A stretch of DNA of 64,000 nucleotides from UBA9926 sp913064795 (lineage in GTDB: Bacteria; Pseudomonadota; Gammaproteobacteria; Pseudomonadales; Azotimanducaceae). The notes under the pieces are model-generated. The model did not search any database. It was not told the DNA's origin and was given only the letters and a program-made list of their open reading frames with translations. The translations under genes and the position numbers were made by a program. How positions within the stretch are numbered: the first letter of the stretch is position 1; every line of letters starts with the position of its first letter. Below, piece by piece: positions 45,613 through 55,281 of the stretch. The DNA lies in contig JBJKZD010000009.1 of NCBI GenBank assembly GCA_045560765.1, positions 248,001 to 312,000 on the forward strand, written 5' to 3'.

Positions 45613-46404
45613 TCATCTCTGGAAAGTATAGGTAATGCCGGAGGAATACCGAACATTTTGAGCGTCAACACCGGAAATCGGGTTGCTGTCGTGATCAATA
45701 GCCACGGTGATATCCAGAGCCAAGGCATCGGTCAGCTGGGTCTTAAACCGAGCTACTGCAATACTACGAAGATCACCAAAGTCGTCAAACTTAGGCTGCA
45801 AGTACCCCGACAGGCTAAAACTCGTCGGCACTGCAAGCGCAACCGGGATTTCAGCGGTCATATACAGGTTGGCCCGATAGTTAGATTCGGTGGTCTTCAG
45901 ACCCACATAGCGCTCTCGCTCTGCGAGCCCCCCAAGCCCGAATAGCAGCCGACTCTCATCATCTCCCTGACGCTCAAAACGATAGCCAGCGCCAATCAGA
46001 TGCCGACGATCAAGCTTTTGGAAGCGATCTTGCTGGGTCTGCAAAAAAGCTTCAATGCCCGAGCGCTTTGTTAACCCGTTAACAAAGCGTGCGTGTAAAA
46101 ACCGGTTATCCGCGGTATCGCTACCCCCGGAATCGGCGCGGGCATAACGCCCGATCAACATCCATGTGCGCTGCTCAGACCGCCAAAGGTTGTGCGTCTC
46201 GATGGCGAAATCCTGACGCGCGTCGTTACCACTGGCACCACTGAAATCAAAGGACCATGCGCTGAGTACCTCGGCTTCCGGAGCGGCATAGTATTGATCA
46301 TGAACATCGACAATGGCCCAGGTCAGCGCCGGCTTTAAGCTGAAAATTGCCATCAGCAGCATGAATGCTGCCATGGCAGATTGTCCGCGTTCTAATTTCA
46401 ACAT
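45613..46404 (-). CDS. Outer-membrane beta-barrel protein, DUF481/YdiY-like
   Basis: 263 residues from ATG 46404 with AGGA upstream. Signal peptide with AAFMLLMAIFSLKPALTWA is followed by alternating polar/non-polar strands (AYSWS-like AWSFDFSGASGNDARQ, RYARADSGGSDTADNRFLHA, LIGAGYRFERQGDDESRLLF) and a closing strand GITYTFQR, typical of the DUF481 outer-membrane family. Role unknown. It is divergent from the symporter gene, with a 123-bp spacer. Confidence 0.7.
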   Translation of the reverse strand: MLKLERGQSAMAAFMLLMAIFSLKPALTWAIVDVHDQYYAAPEAEVLSAWSFDFSGASGNDARQDFAIETHNLWRSEQRTWMLIGRYARADSGGSDTADNRFLHARFVNGLTKRSGIEAFLQTQQDRFQKLDRRHLIGAGYRFERQGDDESRLLFGLGGLAERERYVGLKTTESNYRANLYMTAEIPVALAVPTSFSLSGYLQPKFDDFGDLRSIAVARFKTQLTDALALDITVAIDHDSNPISGVDAQNVRYSSGITYTFQR

Positions 46405-46527
46405 GGCGAATCCTAACCTGTGCGCTTTCCAACGCAGCATTTTGATCTCGAAGCTATCCGCGCGCAATCCCTAGATACCCACGACGCGCAAAACCACGTA
46501 TCATCTGGCCACCTTGAAACCGAGCAC

Positions 46528-47952
46528 ATGATGGCAACGCAATCTACTGGCAGTGTCGATTTTTCAACCAAACTCTTTTATGGGTTCGGCGCCGTGGCCA
46601 ACGGCGCCACAGCCAATGGTTTCAATTATCTGTTGTTGTTTTACTACAGCCAGGTCATTGGTCTGCGGGCCGACTTAGTCTCACTTGGCATTCTCATCGC
46701 GCTGATTGTTGATGCGGTTTCAGACCCCATGGTGGGCTACATCTCGGATAACTTCCGATCCAAGCTTGGCCGGCGACACCCGTTCATGTACGGCGCGGGC
46801 CTGCCGGTCGCCGCCGCTTACTTTTTACTTTGGTCGCCGCCGGATCTCCCGGAAACAGAGCTCTTCCTCTACTTCGTTGGCATGAGCGTACTCATCCGAA
46901 CCCTGATTACTTTTTACGAGATTCCCGCTACGGCTTTGGTGGCCGAGCTCACAGAGGACTACGACAAACGCACCGAACTGATGAGCTTTCGTTATTTTTT
47001 CGCTTGGTGGGGTGGTCTTACGATGGCCGTACTGAATTATCTCGTGTTTTTGCCCGAGGAAAAGGGTGGCCTTGAATACATCGAGGGCTGGCAGAACTAT
47101 GGCCTTACAGCCTCTATTATTATTTTCATCTCTATCATGGTCTCGAGCGCCGGCACCCACCGTCATATCCCTTTTTTAAAGCAACCGCCCCCCAAACAGC
47201 CCTTTAGTTTTAACCGCACCGCCGGTGAATTAAAAGAAACCCTCTCGAATCGTTCTTTCTTTGCCCTCTTTATCTCGGCTTTGTTCATGGCGGTCGCATC
47301 AGGGGTCTCAACCTCTCTGAGCATCTATTTCTCGAGGCACTTCTGGGAACTGACCAGCACCGAAATCGGTTACATGAATCTGCCCTACTTCCTGTCGGCC
47401 CTGATCGCCCTGGCCATTGCGCCGTGGATCTCTAAAAATCTCGGCAAGAAACGGGGCGGCATGCTGACCCTCGCGATTTCATTCGGTATGGCGCCCATGC
47501 CCTACATTCTAAGGCTGCTGGGATGGTTCCCAGAAAATGGCACCGATGCCCTGTTCTGGACGCTGGTTGTGTTCAATGCTGTCGAGGTCATGCTCATCAT
47601 TGTTGCGGCGTCCCTGGTCGCTGCGATGATCGCCGACATTGTCGAAGACAGCGAGGTACATACCGGCCGACGCTCTGAGGGTATTTTCTTTGCTGCCAAC
47701 AGCTTTGCACAAAAAGCCGTCAATGGTCTGGGGGTGGTTGTGGCAGGCCAGATCCTAGCCGCCATTCAATTTCCAACACAAGCCAAGCCCGGTGACGTGC
47801 CTGAGAGCACCGTAATCGACCTGGCGGTCTACTACATTCCTGTCATTTTAGTGTTCTATATTACTGCCTTGTCGGTCTTGAGCCTGTACCAAATCAACCG
47901 AGCCGGGCACGAGGCCAACCTTAAAAAATTATCTCCAAGCGCTGCCGAATAA
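46528..47952 (+). CDS. GPH-family (MelB-like) cation symporter
   Basis: Membrane symporter of the glycoside-pentoside-hexuronide family. About 475 residues from ATG 46528 (or 46531); the longer frame uses only a GTG inside the divergent gene. Twelve hydrophobic segments; family motifs include LFYGFGAVANGATANGFNYL, DAVSDPMVGYISDNFRSKLG and RRHPFMYGAGLPVAAAYFLL. Substrate cannot be told. Its neighbours do not make a sugar operon. Confidence 0.85.
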   Translation: MMATQSTGSVDFSTKLFYGFGAVANGATANGFNYLLLFYYSQVIGLRADLVSLGILIALIVDAVSDPMVGYISDNFRSKLGRRHPFMYGAGLPVAAAYFLLWSPPDLPETELFLYFVGMSVLIRTLITFYEIPATALVAELTEDYDKRTELMSFRYFFAWWGGLTMAVLNYLVFLPEEKGGLEYIEGWQNYGLTASIIIFISIMVSSAGTHRHIPFLKQPPPKQPFSFNRTAGELKETLSNRSFFALFISALFMAVASGVSTSLSIYFSRHFWELTSTEIGYMNLPYFLSALIALAIAPWISKNLGKKRGGMLTLAISFGMAPMPYILRLLGWFPENGTDALFWTLVVFNAVEVMLIIVAASLVAAMIADIVEDSEVHTGRRSEGIFFAANSFAQKAVNGLGVVVAGQILAAIQFPTQAKPGDVPESTVIDLAVYYIPVILVFYITALSVLSLYQINRAGHEANLKKLSPSAAE

Positions 47953-48024
47953 TTCGTTGAATGGCACAATCCCCGGGAATATGATCCGATCGATCAGCTG
48001 CCGTTCTCATAAGGACATTGACCC

Positions 48025-48894
48025 ATGCAAAATGATTCATCCAGCCGCTTTATCATGGAAGGCGCCGATGTCCGGGGCTATATGCTGCAACTCAACCGCA
48101 CCTTAACGGAGAGTTTATCTGCAAGCGACTATCCAGCACCCGTCCGGTCCTTGCTGGGTGAATTTCTGGCCGCAGCGGCCCTTTTGTCCCAGACCATCAA
48201 ATTTGAGGGCCGGCTGTTGCTACAGGTCAAGGGCGCCAGTCCGATCAACTTAATTGCCGCAGAATCCAGCCACGAACGCGGGCTTCGCTGCGTCGCGCGA
48301 TTTGAACCCCTGGATGATTCTGGACCCCTGGATTTTGAACACTTGCTTGCCGGCGGCACGCTGGTTGTGACCATTGAACCCGATCAAGGGGACCGCTATC
48401 AAAGTCTAGTGCCCCTGACGGCACCCACTTTGTCTGAATGTTTGGAGTTTTACTTCGGACAATCCGATCAACTGGGCACACAAATCATGCTGCACTGCGA
48501 TGGTCAGCGCGCCTGTGGATTTTTACTCCAACAGTTGCCTCCCCAGCGCACGCCAAGCCCCAAGGCACGAGCCGATCAATGGCAGCACTTCAGCATCCTT
48601 GGGGCAACCCTGACACCTGATGAAATCTTCACCTTGCCAGAAGCCGTGATCATTTCGAGGTTGTTCGCGGAAGATCCGGTTGAGCTCTTCGCGCCCCAAA
48701 CGCATCACTTTGCCTGCACCTGTAGCCGACAAAGAATGGCCAGCGCCTTACTCGCCCTCGGGGAGGATGACCTCGAGGCCCTGCTCGAAGAGCAGCCCAT
48801 TCTTACCATGGCCTGTGAATTTTGCGGCGCTGAGCACCGCTTAGACCGCGAGGCCATTGCAGAGCAGGTCCGAGGCGACGAACCGCGTCACTGA
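48025..48894 (+). CDS. hslO: Hsp33 redox-regulated chaperone
   Basis: Holdase that is activated when its zinc cysteines are oxidised. 289 residues, normal length. The N-terminal domain opens with RFIMEGADVRGYMLQLNRTL; the C-terminal zinc motif is complete: CTC in FACTCSRQRM, then CEFC in MACEFCGAEHRLDR. AAGGA lies upstream of the ATG. No operon partner is evident. Confidence 0.95.
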   Translation: MQNDSSSRFIMEGADVRGYMLQLNRTLTESLSASDYPAPVRSLLGEFLAAAALLSQTIKFEGRLLLQVKGASPINLIAAESSHERGLRCVARFEPLDDSGPLDFEHLLAGGTLVVTIEPDQGDRYQSLVPLTAPTLSECLEFYFGQSDQLGTQIMLHCDGQRACGFLLQQLPPQRTPSPKARADQWQHFSILGATLTPDEIFTLPEAVIISRLFAEDPVELFAPQTHHFACTCSRQRMASALLALGEDDLEALLEEQPILTMACEFCGAEHRLDREAIAEQVRGDEPRH

Positions 48895-49006
48895 AACCCT
48901 TTAACTGGCTGACCCTGTCCTGACGGCTGGCCAGAACAACCCCCAAACATCTGCTAAGGCACTGCTCAAGCGCTCCGGGCCTTGCACAAAAGTACGAGGT
49001 ACGTTG

Positions 49007-49074
49007 GGTTTAAGCTAGGTGGTTTAAGCTCAGTGGTTTGAGCCCGCGGATTAAGGTTCGAGGGTTTAACCTTC
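49007..49074. repeat. 14-bp tandem repeat after hslO
   Basis: GGTTTAAGCTAGGT, GGTTTAAGCTCAGT and GGTTTGAGCCCGCG follow one another at 14-bp steps, with two weaker copies after them. It lies in the 201-bp gap between hslO and the convergent ceramidase-like gene. Confidence 0.7.
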
Positions 49075-49095
49075 ATTTCTTGGGTTCAAAGGGTC

Positions 49096-50061
49096 TCAAG
49101 GCTCGATTGTTTTCTTCTCGCTACGCAAGAAAATAAAAAAGCAGACCGTCGCAACCGCTGACAGTAGATGCCAGATGCCATGCGCTTGAATCAGGGCATC
49201 CGGGTCACACCAAGGATGACCCGCTTTTCCGGTTTGCCAAATCGCGTTCGCCGATAAGTAGCTCACCACACCGAGTAAAAACCAAGGAAAGTAAGTTCGA
49301 CGGCCGGGAGCCGGGCCCGAGGACAAAAGCCCCGGCAGCCAGAATAAGACCACCCACCAGTACCGACCAGGCTCAGCCCACATCTCAAAGGGCGTGATCC
49401 CAAAGACCCCCGCCACGACAAAACCCACCCACCCCGAAAGCCAGCGCAGGGTCGGTGACCAAAACCGGTAGAGGGTTTCACTGATGATCCAAAATGCGAT
49501 CGACAGACCAAAAAAATCAAGATTAATACCAAGCCCCCAACCATTGACTGCACGACCCACGCCATACACCACTACCAGCGCCGCATAAATGCCCAGGGTT
49601 TGACCTGCGGGCCAGCGTCCCAACCCCGAGAGATTGATCAACCAGGGAATGAGGATGTACATCACCATGCTTAAGTTATCGGCCCACCCCCCCCAAGCGG
49701 TGTGGGTGCCATGCATCAATAGGGAACCCGGTCCTAGCCATATGGCAGTCCCGGCGTAGAGCAACGCCACTGGACTATGCCCGAACAACATGCCTTCGCG
49801 GCCCGCCTTAACATCTTGACCGAGGGTCCAAAGCATCCACAACCCGCCGACCATAAAACCAATATTGCTCAGCGCATTGACGGGCTCACGGTAAAGCCCG
49901 GGTTGGACCCGCTCACACCATCTTGAGACTTCTCCGATCGCTTGCTCGACCGCGGCGGGGGTACCCCAGCCTGACCATCCGACTGCAGTGTACCCAACAA
50001 AGAAAAGCACACAGGCGGCAACTCCAATCCAAAAGGGCGTAAAGGCATCTGATCGCAACAC
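49096..50061 (-). CDS. Ceramidase-like integral membrane protein
   Basis: 321 residues, about eight hydrophobic segments, with the CREST/alkaline ceramidase pattern: EPVNALSNIGFMVGG near the N-terminus, GPGSLLMHGTHTAWGGWADN in the middle and HGIWHLLSAV at the C-terminus, giving the Ser/His/Asp metal-site residues. GTG start at 50061. Bacterial members are known but their substrates mostly are not; ceramide is not implied. No operon partner. Confidence 0.75.
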   Translation of the reverse strand: MLRSDAFTPFWIGVAACVLFFVGYTAVGWSGWGTPAAVEQAIGEVSRWCERVQPGLYREPVNALSNIGFMVGGLWMLWTLGQDVKAGREGMLFGHSPVALLYAGTAIWLGPGSLLMHGTHTAWGGWADNLSMVMYILIPWLINLSGLGRWPAGQTLGIYAALVVVYGVGRAVNGWGLGINLDFFGLSIAFWIISETLYRFWSPTLRWLSGWVGFVVAGVFGITPFEMWAEPGRYWWVVLFWLPGLLSSGPAPGRRTYFPWFLLGVVSYLSANAIWQTGKAGHPWCDPDALIQAHGIWHLLSAVATVCFFIFLRSEKKTIEP

Positions 50062-50281
50062 ATCAATACTCCGTGGTTGAAACGTTTTCGATGATCAAAC
50101 TCAGCGTTGTTCGTCAGTCGACTCTTGATTGATCTATTGTCGAATTATTAATCTATTGACGAGCAGTCTGTTGTTTAAAAATCAGTCATGAACAATTTAA
50201 GCAGCAGACAAAGCGTCGATCCTCCCAAAAATTGACACACTTTGAGCGCCTCGATCCCGCTGCCAGTTGGTTGTCCAGGGA

Positions 50282-51589
50282 TCAATAGGCGTCTTTGAGC
50301 GACATGTCCTCTCGCAGAGTCCTTGACGCCAAATAGTAATGTAGGGCGGACCAGAGATTCCCGGCAACCGCCAATATCAGCAAAGAATACCGAATCGCAT
50401 CAACGCCGTAATCTTCAGAGAAAAAGTCGCTCAAGGCCCCGGCGAAGACAGGTCCAAGACCGAGCCCAATTAGATTGAGCACAAACAGCAACAAGGCCGA
50501 GGCGGTCGCTCGCATCTGGGGCGGTACCAATGTCTGAGTCATACCAAAAGTGGGCCCAAGATACATGGGTCCGAGAATGGCGCCGGGAACGGCCAGCACC
50601 AGGGCAAGCACAGGGTCCTCAGTCGTATAAAAAAAGAAGGCAAAGGGCACGGATAAAAAGGTCGCCACACCCGGAAAAAGCATATACCAGCGCTTGTCTT
50701 TCTGGCCAAATCGGTCGCCCAAGTAACCGCCCAAATAGGTGCCAAAAATCCCGGTCAACCCGATAAGAAATAAATAGGTCGAGGTTTCAGCCAAACCATA
50801 GCCATGAATCCGCATAAAAAATGAGGGTAAAAACAGCGCTACGCCGTATCCCACAAACGCATGCAGGGATCCCGCAAAGGATAGATGGCGAAAGGAGCGC
50901 AAACTCCACATAAAGCGGATGGTCTCAAGCAGCGGGATTTGTTCGCTTGGTGCTTTGGCCTCGGGTGCCTGCAGTCCTCGCAAGGGTTCTCGAATTGTAA
51001 AATACACCACGGCTGAGAGCAGAATGCCCGGGCAGCCAACCAGCAAAAATGCCATTCGCCAACCGTAGTATTCACCGATCCAACCGCCAGCCAAGGTTCC
51101 AATTGCACCGCCGATTGGAATTCCCATTGCATAGGTCGCAAGCGCTGTCGCACGTTTTGACTCAGGATAATAATCCGAAATCATAGAATGTATCGGCGGA
51201 GAGCAGCCGGCTTCACCAATACCCACCCCAACGCGCGCGAGCAGCAACCCACCAAAGGACTTCGCGGTGCTGGTCATCATGGTCATGCCGCTCCAGATCA
51301 GAATGGCCAAGGCGACGATGTTCTTTCGATTACCCACATCCGCCCAACGCGCAATGGGAATGCCAGCAAATGTATAAAACAGCGCAAACGCGATACCACC
51401 GAGCAGTCCGAGCTGGGTGTCACTGAGCTCTATCTCTTGCTTTATAGGTTCGATAAGAATCGAGAAAATTTGGCGATCGACAAAATTAACAATATAGACC
51501 AATAAGAACATGCCCAAGGCATACCGCAAATACGTTGGGCTATAACCCTGCGCCGAAGCTTCTGATGCCGGCGTATCTTGATCTTTCAC
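50282..51589 (-). CDS. MFS transporter, Spinster-like
   Basis: 435 residues with 12 predicted helices. GTG start at 51589 with AAGGGAAG upstream. Features: NFVDRQIFSILIEPIKQEIE after the first helix, GIPIARWADVGNRKNIVALA in loop 2-3, RVGVGIGEAGCSPPIHSMIS. This pattern (NYxDRxxxxxxxxPIK, GxGEA) is common among Spinster-type carriers of marine gammaproteobacteria. Substrate unknown. Confidence 0.88.
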   Translation of the reverse strand: MKDQDTPASEASAQGYSPTYLRYALGMFLLVYIVNFVDRQIFSILIEPIKQEIELSDTQLGLLGGIAFALFYTFAGIPIARWADVGNRKNIVALAILIWSGMTMMTSTAKSFGGLLLARVGVGIGEAGCSPPIHSMISDYYPESKRATALATYAMGIPIGGAIGTLAGGWIGEYYGWRMAFLLVGCPGILLSAVVYFTIREPLRGLQAPEAKAPSEQIPLLETIRFMWSLRSFRHLSFAGSLHAFVGYGVALFLPSFFMRIHGYGLAETSTYLFLIGLTGIFGTYLGGYLGDRFGQKDKRWYMLFPGVATFLSVPFAFFFYTTEDPVLALVLAVPGAILGPMYLGPTFGMTQTLVPPQMRATASALLLFVLNLIGLGLGPVFAGALSDFFSEDYGVDAIRYSLLILAVAGNLWSALHYYLASRTLREDMSLKDAY

Positions 51590-51703
51590 AAACTTCCCTT
51601 ATCGCTTTTTAATTTCTGACCGGCACAGCCACGCTGCACAGACGCTTTGCAGAGCGACTTTGCACTGTCGCCACCCCCTCGGGCTCAGCCCCCGCTCCAG
51701 GAT

Positions 51704-52231
51704 CTATGAGGATACCGCCGGCAATACCTCAAAGAGCCAGGCATCACCCTTTTTGATCATGGCACGAACCGCCTCTGGTGGCGTATCCACCGAACCCAGA
51801 TTATATTTTTCTGCGAACCTACCCATGACCGCTGGAATCTCTGGCGCATCCAACAAACGCTCGAGTCGTTGGGGGTAGAGACGACCATCTGCTCTGATCA
51901 GAATCGAGTCGTCCCGCTCAAGGTAGGATGGCCATTGTTTCCAAAGCTTGCCAAAACTGGTGTTCATGTAGCCACTGACAAGAAACAGCCGAGTCTCGAA
52001 GACCACCAACCAAATCGTTCTCGAGGTTGCAGGATCCATGGTCTGAAACTCGACCGTGTCGAGACCCTCAAGCATCGAGAAATCACTTGCTGTGGCTTGC
52101 AGATCGCCAGAGGTAAATTTGCCGCCAGAGAGTATACCTATCGGCCCATCTGAGAAACGCATGCCCAACAAGCCTATTGCGACCAACAAAAAAAAGACTC
52201 CAAAACAAGACATCAATTTTCGCAATATCAT
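51704..52231 (-). CDS. Unrecognised membrane-anchored protein
   Basis: 175 residues with one N-terminal membrane helix (CFGVFFLLVAIGLLGMRF) and a soluble part (FQTMDPATSRTIWLVVFETR, LFLVSGYMNTSFGKLWKQWP). I do not recognise the family. The order of beta-like segments and the conserved-looking SGYMNTSFGKLWKQWP may suit a nitroreductase-fold or lipocalin-like domain but this is not shown. Co-directional with the next gene, 98 bp apart. Confidence 0.65.
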   Translation of the reverse strand: MILRKLMSCFGVFFLLVAIGLLGMRFSDGPIGILSGGKFTSGDLQATASDFSMLEGLDTVEFQTMDPATSRTIWLVVFETRLFLVSGYMNTSFGKLWKQWPSYLERDDSILIRADGRLYPQRLERLLDAPEIPAVMGRFAEKYNLGSVDTPPEAVRAMIKKGDAWLFEVLPAVSS

Positions 52232-52329
52232 CGTAATAATTCTCGACCCGCATTAACTTAACGAAGCTAACACAATCAATGTGCTCAGTAGACAACTTTT
52301 TGCCGATTAGAAGCCGTTCGACTTCGCAT

Positions 52330-53115
52330 CTAAATTTGGGAAACAACATGAGCTCTCTCTTCACCAAAATCGGATGCGAAGACAAGTAGCCGCTGGAACT
52401 GTCGAGTCTCATTACTGGCCTCATCAAAAATGTTGTAATAGGTGCCGTCTGAGAAGATCGCAAAATAAATTGGAATGATATTCATAGGTAATTTAGAAAA
52501 CTCAGGATAGGAGAGTGCAGACTCAATAAAGTCGAAAGTTTCCCGCTGACCGTCTTCATTAGCGATCACAGCCGGGACATAAGCAGTGCTAGTCCTCACG
52601 CTAAAGACTGAGGTTGCCTGCTCTAAGTTGACTAAATCAACTGGCATCACATTCCAAAGACCATCCTCATCTAGCAATGACACTTTGAATCGCCGCCCTT
52701 CTAAGATGGCCTCCCTCAACAGAGATACGTCGGGTGTCTCCCGATCGCTTTGGTCAGAATCCCACACCAACGCATGATCATTTTTCAAACGCCAATGAAA
52801 TTTTGAGTAGCGAAACGACATTTTCGACCATGCACTCCACTGAATTTTCGAAGAGCTAGTCGTCATTAGGTCATGATATCCATAGGAATAAGTAAACGAA
52901 GTACTCTCGGAAAATCTATTTTCACCAAAATTTCTGAACGTCCTGTGGTCTTCTCGGGTCACAGCAAAAAACTTCTCCTCTCTCAAAAAAATGTAATCAA
53001 AGGCATACGTCTCATCGTGGGCTGGCTGGTTACTCGGCAGCTTGGGATCAGGCACCATTACGCTTGAAAGCGATGCGCCAAGGATTATGGCTTTACTCAT
53101 TTCTTCCGGTTTCAT
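52330..53115 (-). CDS. Unrecognised protein
   Basis: 261 residues from ATG 53115 (another ATG five codons on). No signal peptide, membrane helix or family motif seen. Aromatic-rich beta-like segments dominate (FDYIFLREEKFFAVTREDHR, SFTYSYGYHDLMTTSSSK). Base use is more AT-rich than the flanking genes, which may indicate transfer. Its promoter is probably in the AT-rich 414-bp gap upstream. Confidence 0.6.
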   Translation of the reverse strand: MKPEEMSKAIILGASLSSVMVPDPKLPSNQPAHDETYAFDYIFLREEKFFAVTREDHRTFRNFGENRFSESTSFTYSYGYHDLMTTSSSKIQWSAWSKMSFRYSKFHWRLKNDHALVWDSDQSDRETPDVSLLREAILEGRRFKVSLLDEDGLWNVMPVDLVNLEQATSVFSVRTSTAYVPAVIANEDGQRETFDFIESALSYPEFSKLPMNIIPIYFAIFSDGTYYNIFDEASNETRQFQRLLVFASDFGEERAHVVSQI

Positions 53116-53529
53116 CTTACATTCCTAGCCTGTGGTGATTTAGGTATGATGAGAGGGTAAAAAAATATTTCAGTACCGAAAGCTCGCGGAAGGAAAAAGA
53201 AACAACTCCCAGCGCCAGGATTCTTTATACTTTTCTAAAATAATTACAGTGAAATTAAGTCAACGGCTTTAGACCGGCTACGAATCTGGCCCTTCTTGGT
53301 CGACGGGCTTCTACCTTCTTCTAAAATTGAGACTTACTCCAGAACTTCCCCGACTAACTACTCTAACTTTTATTTCATCGTAATAAAATAATTTAGGAAA
53401 GCAGCATTGAGATGCTTTTCGGGTGATGTAAGGGCCATAACCGTAACCCGCATTTTGAAAAATTTATACTTGGAATTTCGAGCAGGTCGTAAGCCAAGTT
53501 CATCAAGCTCGCTCAGATCTTGAGCCAAA
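53116..53529. other. AT-rich spacer, no gene seen
   Basis: 414 bp between an unrecognised gene and the PhyH gene, clearly AT-richer than its surroundings. I see no open frame with a start signal, no RNA gene and no long repeat. Confidence 0.5.
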
Positions 53530-54405
53530 TTAGACCAATTTTAAAGCCACAACGGGAACAACTTCTGATTGGCGGCGGTAAGGGAACGTATCCTCAAATC
53601 CGCAAAGTTGCTCGAAACTCTCAGGGTCGTCGCAGTCGGCAGCCAATGCTCTTGGAACCCCCCCCACCAAATCTTCTTGGGGCAGCACCATCATGTGCCG
53701 ATAATAATTGGCCACCGATAGGCGCAAACCCGGGGTTTGTTTTGGAAACGCGCCGTGCCAGGTCGCACCGTGAAAAACAATCATCGAGCCCTTGGGCGCA
53801 ATAACAGGCACAGCGTCTTGCACAGCCTTTGGGAATTGAGCCGGTGTTCCATACCGATGGGATCCCGGGACATAGGCTAAACACCCATTCTCCAAAGTGT
53901 AGTCGGTTAAACACCAATTGGTGTTGGCGGTCAGAGCATTGCGGCCCCAAGGCAAAGGCTGGGCCGTCTGATCTGCATGCATTCCAAGACTCGGCCCATA
54001 ACCATAATCACCCTGCCACTTGATAAAACTATTGTGGCTGCTAAAGCGTGTAGCGCGCCGCCCAATTTGACTGCGGATCAATTCAAGTGCGACGGGGTTC
54101 ACAGCAAGATTACGAAACAGACGATGCTTCTGAGATAGCTGTTGAATCAGAAATTGACCGGGTTCAGGCGTATCACGACTGAGGTTCTCTGGTGGCCTGG
54201 GAAAGACCAGCGTCTCTTTGGGGCCCTCAGCCAGAGAAAATTCGCTACCCGTCATCTGCTGCGCTTGCTCGAGCAGCACCTCAACCATTGCATCAAAATC
54301 GGCCATGGCAAAGCCATGAACCTCTGGGGGGACCACCGTGAGGCCCTGGGTTTCGAGGGCTAATAAATAAGGCTCTAAACCTGGAGTCGAGACAGCCTTT
54401 TGCAT
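53530..54405 (-). CDS. Phytanoyl-CoA dioxygenase family protein
   Basis: Fe(II)/2-oxoglutarate oxygenase of the PhyH family; substrate unknown. 291 residues from ATG 54405 with AAGGTG upstream; the longer frame uses a TTG. The iron triad is visible: His and Asp in GMHADQTAQPLPWG, distal His in FHGATWHGAF, and the 2OG-binding Arg in TPGLRLSVANYY. GCLAYVPGSHRYGT is typical of the family. It is divergent from the sulfotransferase gene. Confidence 0.88.
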   Translation of the reverse strand: MQKAVSTPGLEPYLLALETQGLTVVPPEVHGFAMADFDAMVEVLLEQAQQMTGSEFSLAEGPKETLVFPRPPENLSRDTPEPGQFLIQQLSQKHRLFRNLAVNPVALELIRSQIGRRATRFSSHNSFIKWQGDYGYGPSLGMHADQTAQPLPWGRNALTANTNWCLTDYTLENGCLAYVPGSHRYGTPAQFPKAVQDAVPVIAPKGSMIVFHGATWHGAFPKQTPGLRLSVANYYRHMMVLPQEDLVGGVPRALAADCDDPESFEQLCGFEDTFPYRRQSEVVPVVALKLV

Positions 54406-54566
54406 CGCGAACACCTTATGTAGGATGAAATAACCTTTGATACTGATCAAACCCCCACCAAAGTGCAAGCCTGCACCGGCAAGGATTGAGACCCTCCGTC
54501 TTTTATGCTGTAGTGCCCGAGCTGCCGAAGGACATCGCGCAGAGTCTATGGGAAGAGGAGATCTCT

Positions 54567-55208
54567 ATGGCATTAGAAGTCATCGGTGCGGGTTTTGGCC
54601 GCACAGGTACTTTGTCGCTGAAGTTTGCGCTGGAGCAGCTCGGCTTTGACGCCTGCTATCACATGATGGAAATACGACATCACCCGGAACACACCGAACT
54701 TTGGCGGCAAGCACATCTCGGCCATCCCATTGATTGGGATACTTTATATACCGGCTACAAAGCCTCAGTCGATTGGCCCAGCTGTAATCTCTGGGAAACT
54801 TTAGCGGCCGTCTACCCCGACGCGAAAATCATCCTCTCGTTGCGCGACCCGGATCGCTGGTATGACAGCGTGATGAACACCATCTACCCTTCCTCCAGCG
54901 AACGTTTAGCCTCTGAGGAACCCAAGGAGCAAGCAGCGGGACGATGGGCGATGGAAGTGATCTGGGATCGTGTTTTTGATGGCCGAATGTCCGACAAACA
55001 GCATGTGATCGATGTCTTTAACCGGCACAATGACCACGTCATCAAGACTGTTGACCCGGACCGGCTGCTAGTCTTTGAAGCCACAAACGGCTGGGGACCG
55101 CTGTGCGAGTTTTTGGGCAGGCCGATCCCTGAGGAGGATTACCCTCGGGTGAATTCGACGGAAGATTTTAGACAGTTCTTTCCCAGTAAACGCTCGGAGA
55201 ATTCTTGA
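54567..55208 (+). CDS. Sulfotransferase family protein
   Basis: PAPS-dependent sulfotransferase-like protein; acceptor unknown. 213 residues from ATG 54567 with AGGAG six bases upstream. The PAPS-binding loop is GAGFGRTGTLSLKFALEQLG at the N-terminus; the middle YPDAKIILSLRDPDRWYDSV carries the second PAPS-binding region. Short cytosolic members of this type are common in marine bacteria. It precedes a GST gene by 73 bp and may be co-transcribed. Confidence 0.85.
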   Translation: MALEVIGAGFGRTGTLSLKFALEQLGFDACYHMMEIRHHPEHTELWRQAHLGHPIDWDTLYTGYKASVDWPSCNLWETLAAVYPDAKIILSLRDPDRWYDSVMNTIYPSSSERLASEEPKEQAAGRWAMEVIWDRVFDGRMSDKQHVIDVFNRHNDHVIKTVDPDRLLVFEATNGWGPLCEFLGRPIPEEDYPRVNSTEDFRQFFPSKRSENS

Positions 55209-55281
55209 GGCTGAAGGCCCTTGATGGATTTAGCCCGGTGATCGGCAACGCCGCGACCCATATTCGGATTAGGAGAAGACA

